A DNA stretch of 64,000 nt, from assembly GCA_963769715.1 (NCBI GenBank), contig CAVYNE010000005.1:124001-188000 (forward strand). The letters are read 5' to 3'. Below the pieces are notes generated by a model. It did not search any database. It had not been told where the DNA came from and saw only the letters and a program-made list of their open reading frames with translations. Position 1 is the first letter of the stretch, and each line of letters begins with the position of its first letter. The translations under genes were made by a program, and so were the position numbers. This DNA is from Palsa-504 sp963769715 (GTDB taxonomy: Bacteria; Actinomycetota; Actinomycetes; Streptosporangiales; Streptosporangiaceae). Shown here in pieces: positions 40,572 to 48,989 of this stretch.

Positions 40572-40610
40572 AGCCTAAGTGTTGCCCCCTTAAAGGGGCA
40601 ACACTTTTTT
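40572..40610 (-). promoter_or_regulatory. WhiB7-type promoter with palindrome
   Basis: On the minus strand: AAAAAA (40605-40610), three bases, TTGCCC as -35 (40596-40601), 18 bases, TAGGCT as -10 (40572-40577). An AT-rich stretch directly upstream of -35 is the WhiB7 activation signature, so the gene is probably autoregulated. The segment AAGTGTTGCCCC/GGGGCAACACTT (40577-40588, 40595-40606) is also a perfect 12-bp palindrome. Confidence 0.65.
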
Positions 40611-40696
40611 GACCTGCGATTTTAGGTTTTGTTGAGCCGTGTGATACCAGCCCCGGCTGACCTGGGCCATTCAGGGAGCAGAGTCGGGTAGCCGGG

Positions 40697-41575
40697 TCAG
40701 GCCCCGGGCGGAGGGCCGGGTGGCGGGATGGCCCGGATCAGTCCCTCTTGCATGACCGACACCACGAGCTCGCCCTCGGCGGTGAACACCTCGCCGTGCG
40801 CCAGGCCCCGGGCACCGTAGGAAACCGGTGAGTCCTGCGCGTACAGCAGCCACCGGTCGGCCCGGAACGGCCGGTGGAACCACATGGCGTGGTCCAGGCT
40901 GGCGCCCGACGTGCGGCCATCCGCCCAGGACAGCCCGTGCCCGAGCAGCACCGAATCGAGCAAGGTCATGTCGGAGGCGTAGGTCATCAGGCACACGTGC
41001 AGCAGCGGGTCGTGGGGCAGTTCCCCGTCCACCCGCAGCCAGACGAGGTTCCTCGTGGTCCGCAGGAGGGGATCCCGCTCCGCCTCCACCGAAAGCGGGC
41101 CCACCGACCGCAGGTCGATCGGATTGTCGAACAGGTGGGGCGGGACCTCGCCGAACAACCGGGCCAGCCGGTCCGACGTCCGCTCGACCATCTCCGGCGG
41201 CGGCACGTCGGGCATCGGGTCGGCGTGCTCGAGTCCGGGTTCCGGGTGGTGGAAGGACGCGGACAAGGTGAAGATCGTCTTGCCGTGCTGGATCGCCGAG
41301 ACCCGGCGGGTGGTGAAGGATCGCCCGTCTCGCACCCGGTCGACCGTATACACGATCGGCACGGCCGGATCGCCCGGCCGGATGAAGTACGCGTGCAGGG
41401 AGTGCACCGGACGGTCCGCGGGCACGGTCCGGCCGGCCGCGACCAGCGCCTGCCCGGCCACCTGGCCGCCGAACACCCGCTGCCGCCGCTCATCCGGGCT
41501 GCGGCCGCGGAAGATGTTCGCCTCGATCTGTTCCAGGTCGAGGAGCTCGAGGAGCCGGTCGAGCGCTTTAGTCAT
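40697..41575 (-). CDS. tesB: Acyl-CoA thioesterase II (TesB)
   Basis: A 292-residue double-hotdog thioesterase. N-terminal features include FRGRSPDERRQRVFGGQVAGQALVAAGRTV and the C-terminal half has HAMWFHRPFRADRWLLYAQDSPV and GLAHGEVFTAEGELVVSVMQEGLIR, where the conserved Asp-Ser/Thr-Gln catalytic set lies (Asp in SLDHAMWFH, Gln in SVMQEGL). It hydrolyses medium- and long-chain acyl-CoA. It begins 12 bases after the stop of the helicase gene on the same strand. Confidence 0.95.
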   Translation of the reverse strand: MTKALDRLLELLDLEQIEANIFRGRSPDERRQRVFGGQVAGQALVAAGRTVPADRPVHSLHAYFIRPGDPAVPIVYTVDRVRDGRSFTTRRVSAIQHGKTIFTLSASFHHPEPGLEHADPMPDVPPPEMVERTSDRLARLFGEVPPHLFDNPIDLRSVGPLSVEAERDPLLRTTRNLVWLRVDGELPHDPLLHVCLMTYASDMTLLDSVLLGHGLSWADGRTSGASLDHAMWFHRPFRADRWLLYAQDSPVSYGARGLAHGEVFTAEGELVVSVMQEGLIRAIPPPGPPPGA

Positions 41576-41587
41576 GACCTCACATCT

Positions 41588-43447
41588 TTACCGGCCGAGG
41601 CGGATTTCGTCGAGGAAACGCGAACGGGGCCGCGACGCACCGCGGGTCCGGGCCCCGGGTGCCCGGGCCGGCGACCAGGACAGGTACAGGTGCTCCCGCG
41701 CCCTGGTCACCGCCACATACAGTAGCCGCCTTTCCTCCTCGATCGCGTCCGGCGTCCGGGCGTGCACGATGGGCATGAGCCCCTCGACCAAACCGGGCAG
41801 CAGCACCGCGTCCCACTCAAGACCCTTGGCCGCGTGCATGGACGCGAGCGTCACGCCGTCGACGGCCGGAGCGTGCCCCAGCTCGGCCCGCTGGGTCAGC
41901 TCGGCCGAGAATTCGGTCAGCGTCGCTTCCGGCCGCACGGCGTACATGTCGTCCGCGAGCTGGGCGATCGCGGCGAGGGACTCCCAGCGCTCGCGCGCCG
42001 CCGCGCCGACCCCAGGACCCCGGAGAACCCCGACATCCCCGGAAGGCCGGGCGCCCAGGCCGATCCCGGTCAGCACGTGCCGGACCGAGGACGGCAGCGA
42101 GTCCCCGGTGCCGGGGACCGCGACGCTGGTCACCTCACCCCGCGCGGCGCCGCGCAGCAGCACCAGCGCCTGGCGCACCACGGGCCGTTCGTAGAACCGC
42201 TCGGCACCGCGGACCACGAAGGGCACACCGCCTTCGGCCAGCGCCAGCTCGAACCGCTCGGTGTCCGCGTTCACCCGGACCAGCACCGCGATCTCCCGGA
42301 CCGGAACCCCCGCCGCCATCAGCGCCTGGACCTGGACGGCCAGCCCGGCCGCCTCCTGCGTGTCGTCGGGGTACTCGGTGAGCACCGGCCGGGGTCCCGG
42401 CGGCCGCTGCGCGACCAGCGGTGCGGCCGAGGTGGCCAGCTGGTTGGCCACCGCGACCACCTGCGGCGTGGACCGGTAGTCACGGACCAGCCGGACCACG
42501 GTCGCGCCGGGGAACTCCGCGGTGAAACCGGTCAGGTAGGACGGGGTGGCCCCGGTGAAGGAGTAGATCACCTGGTGCGGGTCGCCGACCACGCACAGGT
42601 CGTCGCGATCGCCGAGCCAGGCGTCGAGCAGCAGTTTCTGCAGCGGGTTCACGTCCTGGTACTCGTCCACCACGAAGTGCCGGAACGTGTCGCGCACCTG
42701 GTCCGCCGCGGCCCGGTTGTCGATCAGGATGGCCGCGGTCAGCTCCAGGACGGACTCGAAGTCGATCAGGTGCCGTTCGCGCCTGAGCTCCTCGTAGGCG
42801 GCGTAGACCGAGGCCAGCTGGTCCGCCCCGGCCGCGGGCGAGCGGCCCGCGGCGGCCGCGGCGGCCGCGTACCCGTCCGGACGGACCTGGCTGACCTTGG
42901 CCCACTCGATCTCAGCGGCGGCGTCGGCCAGTGCTCCGCCGCCCCCGGGCCCGCCTGCGCCCGAACCGTCCAGCCGGACGCCGGCCCGCTTGGCCGCCTC
43001 GCGGACCAGGCTGGCCTTGGAGTCGATCAGCTGCGGCGGGCGTCCGCCGATGACCCGCGGCCAGAAGTACTTGAGCTGGCGCAGCGCGGCCGCGTGGAAC
43101 GTAGACGCCCGCACCAGCCCGGTCCCCAGCCCGCCGGTCCCCAGCCCGCCGGAACCAGGGCCGCCGGAACCAGGGCCGCCGGAACCAGGGCCAGCGCCCA
43201 GCTGCCTGAGCCGGCCCCGCAGTTCCCCGGCCGCGCGCACGGTGAAGGTGAGCGCCAGCACGTGCGCCGGGTTGATCACGCCGACCGCGGCCGCGTAGGC
43301 GATCCGGTAGGTGATGGCCCGGGTCTTGCCGGTGCCCGCGCCGGCCAGCACGCACACCGCGCCGCGGGTGGCGAGGGCCACCTCGCGCTGTTCCGGGTCG
43401 AGCGCGGCCAGCAGCGTCTCGGAGGTGTCAAGCACCGCGTCCGTCAC
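41588..43447 (-). CDS. uvrD2: UvrD/PcrA-family ATP-dependent DNA helicase (UvrD2-like)
   Basis: A superfamily 1 helicase of 619 residues from GTG 43447 (a GGGAGG site 8 bases before); a start at 43483 would add 12 residues. Walker A GAGTGKT at residues 36-42, motif II DEYQDVNPLQ, motif III GDPHQVIYSFTGA, motif V MHAAKGLEWDAV and motif VI YVAVTRAREHLYLSW are complete. Residues about 85-110 carry an insertion of GPGSGG units encoded by 15-bp repeats. No C-terminal HRDC domain follows, as usually found in mycobacterial UvrD2. Adjacent to mrx1 and whiB7 in the same order as in mycobacteria. Confidence 0.93.
   Translation of the reverse strand: MTDAVLDTSETLLAALDPEQREVALATRGAVCVLAGAGTGKTRAITYRIAYAAAVGVINPAHVLALTFTVRAAGELRGRLRQLGAGPGSGGPGSGGPGSGGLGTGGLGTGLVRASTFHAAALRQLKYFWPRVIGGRPPQLIDSKASLVREAAKRAGVRLDGSGAGGPGGGGALADAAAEIEWAKVSQVRPDGYAAAAAAAGRSPAAGADQLASVYAAYEELRRERHLIDFESVLELTAAILIDNRAAADQVRDTFRHFVVDEYQDVNPLQKLLLDAWLGDRDDLCVVGDPHQVIYSFTGATPSYLTGFTAEFPGATVVRLVRDYRSTPQVVAVANQLATSAAPLVAQRPPGPRPVLTEYPDDTQEAAGLAVQVQALMAAGVPVREIAVLVRVNADTERFELALAEGGVPFVVRGAERFYERPVVRQALVLLRGAARGEVTSVAVPGTGDSLPSSVRHVLTGIGLGARPSGDVGVLRGPGVGAAARERWESLAAIAQLADDMYAVRPEATLTEFSAELTQRAELGHAPAVDGVTLASMHAAKGLEWDAVLLPGLVEGLMPIVHARTPDAIEEERRLLYVAVTRAREHLYLSWSPARAPGARTRGASRPRSRFLDEIRLGR
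43146..43190. repeat. 15-bp tandem repeat (3 copies) inside uvrD2
   Basis: CCGCCGGAACCAGGG at 43146, 43161 and 43176; related GGTCCCCAGCCCGCC units precede. In frame, encodes GPGSGG. Confidence 0.9.
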
Positions 43448-43586
43448 CCCCGCCCACCTCCCCTCCCCCTTCCATGGCCTCATCCTGCCGCATCCGGGCC
43501 GTGCACGGGTCTCTCAGGGAACGCAACCGGCCCCGCTGGTGTTACACGTCTCAGTAATTTTCTCACCGACTTCAAGGAGGCAGCGG

Positions 43587-43838
43587 GTGTCCGGCCAGCT
43601 GACGATGTACACCACCCCCTGGTGCGGCTTCTGCCGGAACCTCAAGAGCCAGCTCGCCCGGTCCGGGATCGAGATGGTCGAGGTCGACATCGAGCGCGAC
43701 GAGGCCGCGGCGGCGTTCGTCATGTCGGTGAACGGCGGCAACCAGACCGTGCCCACGGTGGTGTTCCCCGACGGCACCGCGCTGACCAATCCTTCGGCGG
43801 CGCAGGTCAAGGCCCAGCTTGCCGCCAGTGCCGGGTAA
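43587..43838 (+). CDS. mrx1: Mycoredoxin (glutaredoxin-like)
   Basis: An 83-residue thioredoxin-fold protein with redox motif CGFC at Cys13 and Cys16 and the TVPTVV cis-Pro segment. Mycoredoxin reduces mycothiol-protein disulphides in actinobacteria; the usual motif is CGYC, a near identical variant. GTG 43587 has an AAGGAGG site 6 bases upstream. It is divergent from uvrD2. The stop is followed by a hairpin at 43867-43898. Confidence 0.93.
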   Translation: MSGQLTMYTTPWCGFCRNLKSQLARSGIEMVEVDIERDEAAAAFVMSVNGGNQTVPTVVFPDGTALTNPSAAQVKAQLAASAG

Positions 43839-44146
43839 AACCGTGCGGCTAGGCTGATAACCAGGTCCGTTCGGGATATAGATCTTTAGGCCGAACGGGC
43901 CGGGTGCACGCCACGAGATCAGGTGAAAGATTTGAGCGGGGAAACGACGCCAGCACGCCTCGCGCCGCCAGCTGACGTCGCGCGGGCCCGAATGTCGGGG
44001 GGCGGCGCTAGAGTCCTGGCAGATGGTTCACGGGGGACCCAGCAGGCAACTTCCGACACGTTTTGACGACTTGACCGCGCCTTCCGCCCGGCGGTGGCCG
44101 GGCTGCGGGAAGATGGTTCGGCGATGGAGAGCTTAAGGAGGCCTAC
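43839..44146. other. Gap of 308 bases between mrx1 and the methyltransferase
   Basis: It holds a stem of 8 bp with a 16-base loop (CCGTTCGG 43867-43874, CCGAACGG 43891-43898), a candidate terminator for mrx1, and a TAAGGAGG ribosome site at 44134-44141 for the methyltransferase. No further gene or convincing structure is seen. Confidence 0.5.
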
Positions 44147-45418
44147 GTGGCAGATCTTGACGTCGTCGAGATCTGTGCTGGGGCGGGCGGGCAGGCTCTC
44201 GGGCTGGAGCGAGCCGGCTTCGAGCACGCCCTGGCCGTCGAACTCGACGCGGCGGCGTGCGCCACGCTGCGGGCCAACCGGCCCGGCTGGAAGGTCGCCG
44301 AGGGCGACGTGGCCGACCAGGCGCTGTGGCGGCCGCGGGACTACCGGGGCGTGGCGCTGCTGGCCGGCGGGGTGCCCTGCCCGCCGTTCACGGTGGCGGG
44401 CCGGCAGCTCGGCGCCACCGACGAGCGCGACCTGTTCGCGTGGTCGGTGGAGCTGTGCGAGGTCGTCCGGCCGCGGGCCCTGCTGCTGGAGAACGTCAGG
44501 GGGCTGAGCAACAGCCGGTTCAGCGCGTACCGGCAGCACGTCCTGGACCGGCTGACCGACCTCGGGTACGTCTCGGGCTGGCGGCTGCTGCAGGCGGCGG
44601 ACTTCGGCGTGCCGCAACTGCGGCCGCGGACCGTGCTCGTCGCCCTGCAGCAGGCCGACGCGCCCTGGTTCCGCTGGCCGTCGCCGTCACCCCGGCCGCC
44701 CGCGACCGTGGGCGAGACGCTGGGCGACCTGATGGCCGCGCGGGGCTGGCCCGGGGCCGCCGCCTGGGCCCGCCGGGCCGACCGGATCGCGCCGACGATC
44801 GTCGGCGGCTCCAAGAAGCACGGCGGCGCCGACCTAGGCCCGACCCGCGCCAAGCGGGCCTGGGCCGAGCTCGGCGTGGACGGCATCGGGGTCGCGGACT
44901 CGGCGCCGGACGCCGACGCCGACCCGGCCCTGTCGCCCCGGCTGACCTGCGAGATGGTGACCAGGCTGCAGGGCTGGCAAGACGACTGGGGCTGGCGGTT
45001 CAGCGGCCGCAAGACCGCGCGCTACCGGCAGATCGGCAACGCGTTCCCGCCTCCGGTCGCGGAGGCGGTCGGGACGGCCATCCGCCGCGCGCTCGAGCAC
45101 GCGGGCGCGCCGGACGCCGCCGCGGTGGCTGAGCGAACGCACGTGCACGATCCGGTGTTCCGCGTGCTCCGCTCCCGGGCCGACTTCCTGACCGCCCGGC
45201 AGATCGCCGACCTGGCCGCGGGCTCGCCCGGGTCGACGGGTCTGAGCCTGGCCGCCGTGCTCGGCCGCCTGCGCCACCTCGGCCAGGACTTCGAACTCGA
45301 GGTGGCCGACTCGCGCGACGGGCCGGCCTACCGGCTGGGCAGCTTCAAGGCCTTCCTCGGCCAGCCCGAGCACGCCCGCCACCAGCGTTTCGCCGCCCGC
45401 CGGGCCACCATCAGCTGA
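44147..45418 (+). CDS. DNA (cytosine-5) methyltransferase with C-terminal HTH-like extension
   Basis: A 423-residue C5 methyltransferase. Motif I EICAGAGGQALGLERAG, motif IV with the catalytic cysteine GGVPCPPFT (Cys78), motif VI ENVRG (about 115-119), motif VIII-like FGVPQLRPRTVLVAL and motif X QIGNAFPPPVA. After motif X about 100 residues follow (FLTARQIADLAAGSPGSTGLSLAAVLGRLRHLGQ) that look like a helix-turn-helix. No endonuclease gene is next to it. GTG 44147, with a TAAGGAGG site. Target sequence unknown. Confidence 0.93.
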   Translation: MADLDVVEICAGAGGQALGLERAGFEHALAVELDAAACATLRANRPGWKVAEGDVADQALWRPRDYRGVALLAGGVPCPPFTVAGRQLGATDERDLFAWSVELCEVVRPRALLLENVRGLSNSRFSAYRQHVLDRLTDLGYVSGWRLLQAADFGVPQLRPRTVLVALQQADAPWFRWPSPSPRPPATVGETLGDLMAARGWPGAAAWARRADRIAPTIVGGSKKHGGADLGPTRAKRAWAELGVDGIGVADSAPDADADPALSPRLTCEMVTRLQGWQDDWGWRFSGRKTARYRQIGNAFPPPVAEAVGTAIRRALEHAGAPDAAAVAERTHVHDPVFRVLRSRADFLTARQIADLAAGSPGSTGLSLAAVLGRLRHLGQDFELEVADSRDGPAYRLGSFKAFLGQPEHARHQRFAARRATIS

Positions 45419-45492
45419 CCCTGGCCCTCCGGAGCCTGCTGTCAGGGTGGCCAGCTCGGCTGGCCGGGTGATCGTTTGTTTACTCCACGTAA

Positions 45493-45513
45493 CTATCCAC
45501 ATGCTGTGGATAA
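45493..45513. promoter_or_regulatory. Inverted pair of DnaA boxes
   Basis: CTATCCACA (45493-45501) and, 3 bases on, TGTGGATAA (45505-45513), the second a perfect DnaA box on the opposite strand and the first with one mismatch. Another GGGATAACG follows at 45518. In the 251-base gap before parA. It could be a replication or partition-linked site or a DnaA-controlled promoter. Confidence 0.6.
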
Positions 45514-45669
45514 CAATGGGATAACGTTGAGCGCGACCCGGTAGGCGGGTGGCAGTAGAAGCGGTAATTACTGCGTTACAGCGACATTCTCAGCCTCGCT
45601 GCGGACCCAGTTAACCTGCAGGTCGGCGTTCGGCTACCGGAACGCCGCAGACGCTGCGATAATGCGTGA

Positions 45670-46344
45670 ATGACAGGGCTGAGCATCGCCCTGGCCAACC
45701 TGAAGCCGGGCACGGGAAAGACCACATCAGCGGTCTGGCTGGCCCACGTTTTCGCACAGGCCGGGAACCGCGTGCTTCTGGTGGACGCGGATCCTTCGGG
45801 CAGTGCCCTGGAGTGGTCCGATCTCGCGGCCATGGACCCGCACCTCTCGGCACCCGAGGCGGCTTTCCCGTTCCGGATCGTGGCCCTGCCCTCGCGCGAA
45901 CTGCACCGCCGCGTGCCCGAGATCGCCCAGGCGGACGACGTGGTGATCATCGACACGCCGCAGCTCGAGGACCACATCGGCATCGCCAGGTCCGCGCTGC
46001 GGTACGCCGACGAGATCCTCGTCCCGTGCGCGCCGAGCCCGATCGAGATCAACCGCACCACGCCGGTGCGCGACGAGATCGCCGAGATCGCGGCGATCCG
46101 CGACCAGCCCGTCCGCTCGGCCGTACTGCTGAACCGGTGCATCGCGCGGGCGCACTCCACCGTCGACGCCCGCGAGGCGCTCGAGCACCTCGGCTACGAC
46201 GTGCTGGGCACGGTGGTGCCGCGGCGCGAGGTCTACGCCCAGAGCTTCGGCCTGCCGATCAAGCAGACCGGCTGCGACGTCTGGCGCCAGGTGGCCCGGG
46301 ACCTCATCGACCGGTGCGCTCCCCTATGCTCGGTTCGATCATGA
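45670..46344 (+). CDS. ParA-family ATPase
   Basis: A 224-residue P-loop partition ATPase. Deviant Walker A KPGTGKTT (residues 12-19), VLLVDADPSGSALEWSD, VVIIDTPQ and a C-terminal APSPIEINRTTPVRDE segment. It is a small (type Ib) ParA of plasmid-like size, lacking an N-terminal HTH. ATG 45670 starts after an AT-rich segment with DnaA boxes. It overlaps the next gene by 4 bases (ATGA). Confidence 0.92.
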   Translation: MTGLSIALANLKPGTGKTTSAVWLAHVFAQAGNRVLLVDADPSGSALEWSDLAAMDPHLSAPEAAFPFRIVALPSRELHRRVPEIAQADDVVIIDTPQLEDHIGIARSALRYADEILVPCAPSPIEINRTTPVRDEIAEIAAIRDQPVRSAVLLNRCIARAHSTVDAREALEHLGYDVLGTVVPRREVYAQSFGLPIKQTGCDVWRQVARDLIDRCAPLCSVRS

Positions 46345-46634
46345 CGAGTCAGCGAGAACAGCGGAAAGCGCAGATGGCGGCCGCGGCGGCCAGGCGCGCG
46401 GAACCCGACGCAGGCCCGGCGGGCCGCACCGCGATCCGGTCCAAGCCGGTCAGGATCACCCTGGACCTGAGCCCGGAGCTCTACCGGCAGCTGACGGCCT
46501 GGGCGGATTCGGCCGCGGTGACGCTCGACGTGCCGCGGGTGTCGCTGGCCGACGCGGTCCGGGCGATGATCCGGGTCGCGGCGGACAATCCCGGCGACGT
46601 CCTGGACCGGCTCCGCCGCGACCGGGACCAGTAA
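46341..46634 (+). CDS. Ribbon-helix-helix partition partner (ParB-analogue)
   Basis: A 97-residue protein. A basic, disordered N-terminus (MTSQREQRKAQMAAAAARRAEP) precedes RITLDLSPELYRQLTAWADSA, a ribbon-helix-helix strand and helix, then LADAVRAMIRVAADNP. The coupling to parA (4-base overlap) and the type resemble ParG/CopG-like partners in which a ribbon-helix-helix protein binds the centromere and a flexible arm stimulates the ATPase. Further evidence for plasmid-type partition. Confidence 0.8.
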   Translation: MTSQREQRKAQMAAAAARRAEPDAGPAGRTAIRSKPVRITLDLSPELYRQLTAWADSAAVTLDVPRVSLADAVRAMIRVAADNPGDVLDRLRRDRDQ

Positions 46635-46789
46635 GGCGCGAGATAGAGCCCACGGCGGCCGGGCGGGCCAGGGCGGCTGTCTTAGATCTCGTCGGCCCGT
46701 ACGAACCTGAACCTGAGGTTTCGCCGACCCTGAGCTAGTCTGAATCCGGCGAAGAATCGGCTGGGCTTGATACGGCCTGAGAGGAAACC

Positions 46790-47065
46790 TTGGGATTTCG
46801 CAGGCTGTGGCGTAGACGGGCCAGGCCGGCGGCCGCCGTAGGTGCCCTCCCAGACATCTACTCGCTGGCCAGCGATGAGACTAACCGCGGCGGCTACCTG
46901 ATCACAGAAGAGCCGGACTCCCCGGCGATGGTCCTAACCGTGCCGCTGCAGAAGAACGATCGGACTAAGGCTGTACGGCACCTGCCCGTATCGGTCAGCC
47001 AGAAACACTACAGGAGGGCTAGTTATATCTCATTGGCGGCCACGGGGAGGAGTCATGCGAGGTGA
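46790..47065 (+). CDS. Hypothetical ORF (91 residues), doubtful
   Basis: Opens at TTG 46790. Peptide segments such as DIYSLASDETNRGGYLITEE and TVPLQKNDRTKAVRHLPVSV look coding, but the codon third-position GC is lower than in neighbours. The space from 46635 to 47362 also has a 42-codon GTG frame at 47173-47301. Nothing else is seen there. Confidence 0.28.
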   Translation: MGFRRLWRRRARPAAAVGALPDIYSLASDETNRGGYLITEEPDSPAMVLTVPLQKNDRTKAVRHLPVSVSQKHYRRASYISLAATGRSHAR

Positions 47066-47362
47066 TAAGGGTAGAGGCAGAGGTAGTTCCTGGTCAGCCG
47101 CGCCGCATCCGCCGGCATCTGTACCGTATCTTAGGAAAAGTCAGCTACTAGGCTGGAACGTGGGTGCGCCGGGTGACCGTAGAACGCGTATTCGACTGGG
47201 CACAATGGGAAGCCGGACGGCGCGCGGAGCCGTCAGATCACGGACAGACGGATACGGCCGGGACGGAGACCGGGCCGCCAGGCCACCCGGATCTGACATG
47301 AGGACTGGCCGCCCCGGATCTCGGTCGCGTTGGCGGTGGCTGCGCCGGCATGCTGACGGCGG

Positions 47363-48046
47363 ATGGTCAGCCGCGCTGCCCGCAAGGCCGAGATCACCGA
47401 GCTGGCACGCGCGGATGGCCTGATGCCGGCTCGCTGCCGGACTGCTGTAGCGCCGTCGCGCCGAGATGTCGCAGCCTTCGAGCAAAGAGCCGCCCGATAC
47501 GAAGAAGGCTGCCTTGGACACATACAACACCAGATCGAAAACAAGACGGATATGCTCGAAATAGCCGTCAACCCCGATCAAAGACGAGTGCTCGACATAG
47601 GCTGCGGCACCGGATAACTGATAAGGCAGTTGGCTCGGAAGTGTCTCCAAGCGACGGAGCTGTCGGGCAACGATCGCGCAACAACCATGAACGACGTCGC
47701 CGTCGCGCGGGGCGACGCCGTGCGACTGCGGTTATCGGCCTGTGTCGCTGAACGGCTGCCCTTCACCACGGGGCCTGGGAGCGCGACGTGAGCAGGACCG
47801 CGATCGTCCACTGGCCAGACCAGCACGCAGGCCTAGCGCATTCGCGAGAGTACTGGCGCCAAGAGATCTTCACGGACTTGCCGACCTAAAAAAGAAATGA
47901 ATAAAAAAAAAGATGAAAGGAGAAAGTAGCTAAAAGGAGAGAAAAAGAAAAAAGGATAGTAAGCTGATAAGCGAGACTGGCTACACGTAGATCACCTGGA
48001 ACGACCTCTACGCCATCATCATCAAGGCCGTGACAGCAACGACCTG
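47363..48046 (+). pseudogene. Class I SAM-dependent methyltransferase gene, heavily degraded
   Basis: From ATG 47363 the protein runs normally (FEQRAARYEEGCLGHIQHQI, RRVLDIGCGTG) and meets a TAA at 47615-47617 exactly where relatives have Tyr. Past the stop the same frame continues LIRQLARKCLQATELSG and VAERLPF; a new frame gives HWPDQHAGLAH. The segment 47888-47985 is almost pure A/G but still reads RRKKDSKLISETGYT, and ITWNDLYAIIIKAVTATT then ends at a TGA at 48044-48046. The C-terminus matches methyltransferases of this class. So a once-complete gene can be followed through a region of extreme base change. Confidence 0.72.
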
Positions 48047-48989
48047 ACCCGGAGTCGGAGTCGGATAAAGTAGCGATATTTATCACTGAAACGAAGATGG
48101 GTGTAAAACAGGCGATCATACTGTCCTAGTACTAGGAATCGTAGACGGGAGATTGACAGATCGGCTGTGATGTAGAGTAGTAAGCGTGAAGGAAAAAGAG
48201 AAACAGGAGAAATGGAAAAAGAGAGCGCTAGAAAACGAGAGAATAGAGAGAGAGAGATGGAACGTCGGGAGACGGGTGGATGTGAGCACGAGGACTGTAA
48301 AGGCTGTGTAAGGATACCAGAGCTGTCTGCTAGTGCGGTGTACTCCGGGCCGATGTTTTAAGCCGCGTTTTTCTGTCGCCGTCAGGAGGGGCGGTTGAGG
48401 TGCGCGTCCGGGCGCGGGACCGTGGCAGAGTCTGTGGGTGGATCCGACTAACTAGAGAGTGACCTGACCGATCGCGCGCCATTAGAGTTGAGGCTGTTAC
48501 AGGGAAATGGTTACGAAACCGGAGTGAAGATCAGTTTTTGAGTTTGAATATCATCGGAGATGTTCAGTCGTGCGGTTTTTTTTCTAGGTGGTAGACTTGG
48601 TTGGGCTTATTTCCGGGCGAAATATGTTTTTTTTTAGTATCTTGTCGTGATGCTCCGGTCACCGTGTGTATGCTGATCCGTTCTGTATCCGATCTTCATT
48701 TTATGCACCGTAGACTTCTCACGGAGCGGCCAAGATGATATACCAGGCCGCCCGGCCTGTCCAGATTGCGCCGCCGGGCTCGAAGATCTTGTGCGCAAGG
48801 ACGTTTCCGTGTCGCGTGTTCTCCTGTTTCGTGTACTGATTATGACAGAGAACTTCAGGCTGACGCTGAGGAACGGACCAGATCCGCGCACCGCGCTATC
48901 GAGATCCGCGTGTAGCGGAGCGAGTTTTCTCGTGACGTCCTGCTCTAGTCGTGTCAGTCCGTTATTGTGGAATTTTAGGCCGTGGGCAG
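47880..48989. other. Anomalous low-complexity region
   Basis: From 47880 to about 48320 the plus strand is strongly purine-rich (runs of A, AGAGAG, GGAAAAAG). From about 48340 to 48980 it is T- and G-rich with T-runs at 48576-48583 and 48630-48637. Both depart sharply from the surrounding composition. No open frame with coding features, no tRNA and no repeat array is found. It borders the end of typA. Either a poorly resolved assembly join or a hypermutated stretch. Confidence 0.7.

Noticed and set aside
40577..40610. Rho-independent terminator on the plus strand (stem plus T6)
   Set aside because: No plus-strand gene ends there. The T-run fits better as the A-tract of the minus-strand WhiB7-type promoter, although a role as terminator cannot be excluded.
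47880..48330. Poly-A tail or retro-element end
   Set aside because: No reverse transcriptase, target-site duplication or terminal repeat is seen, and methyltransferase residues can be followed through it.
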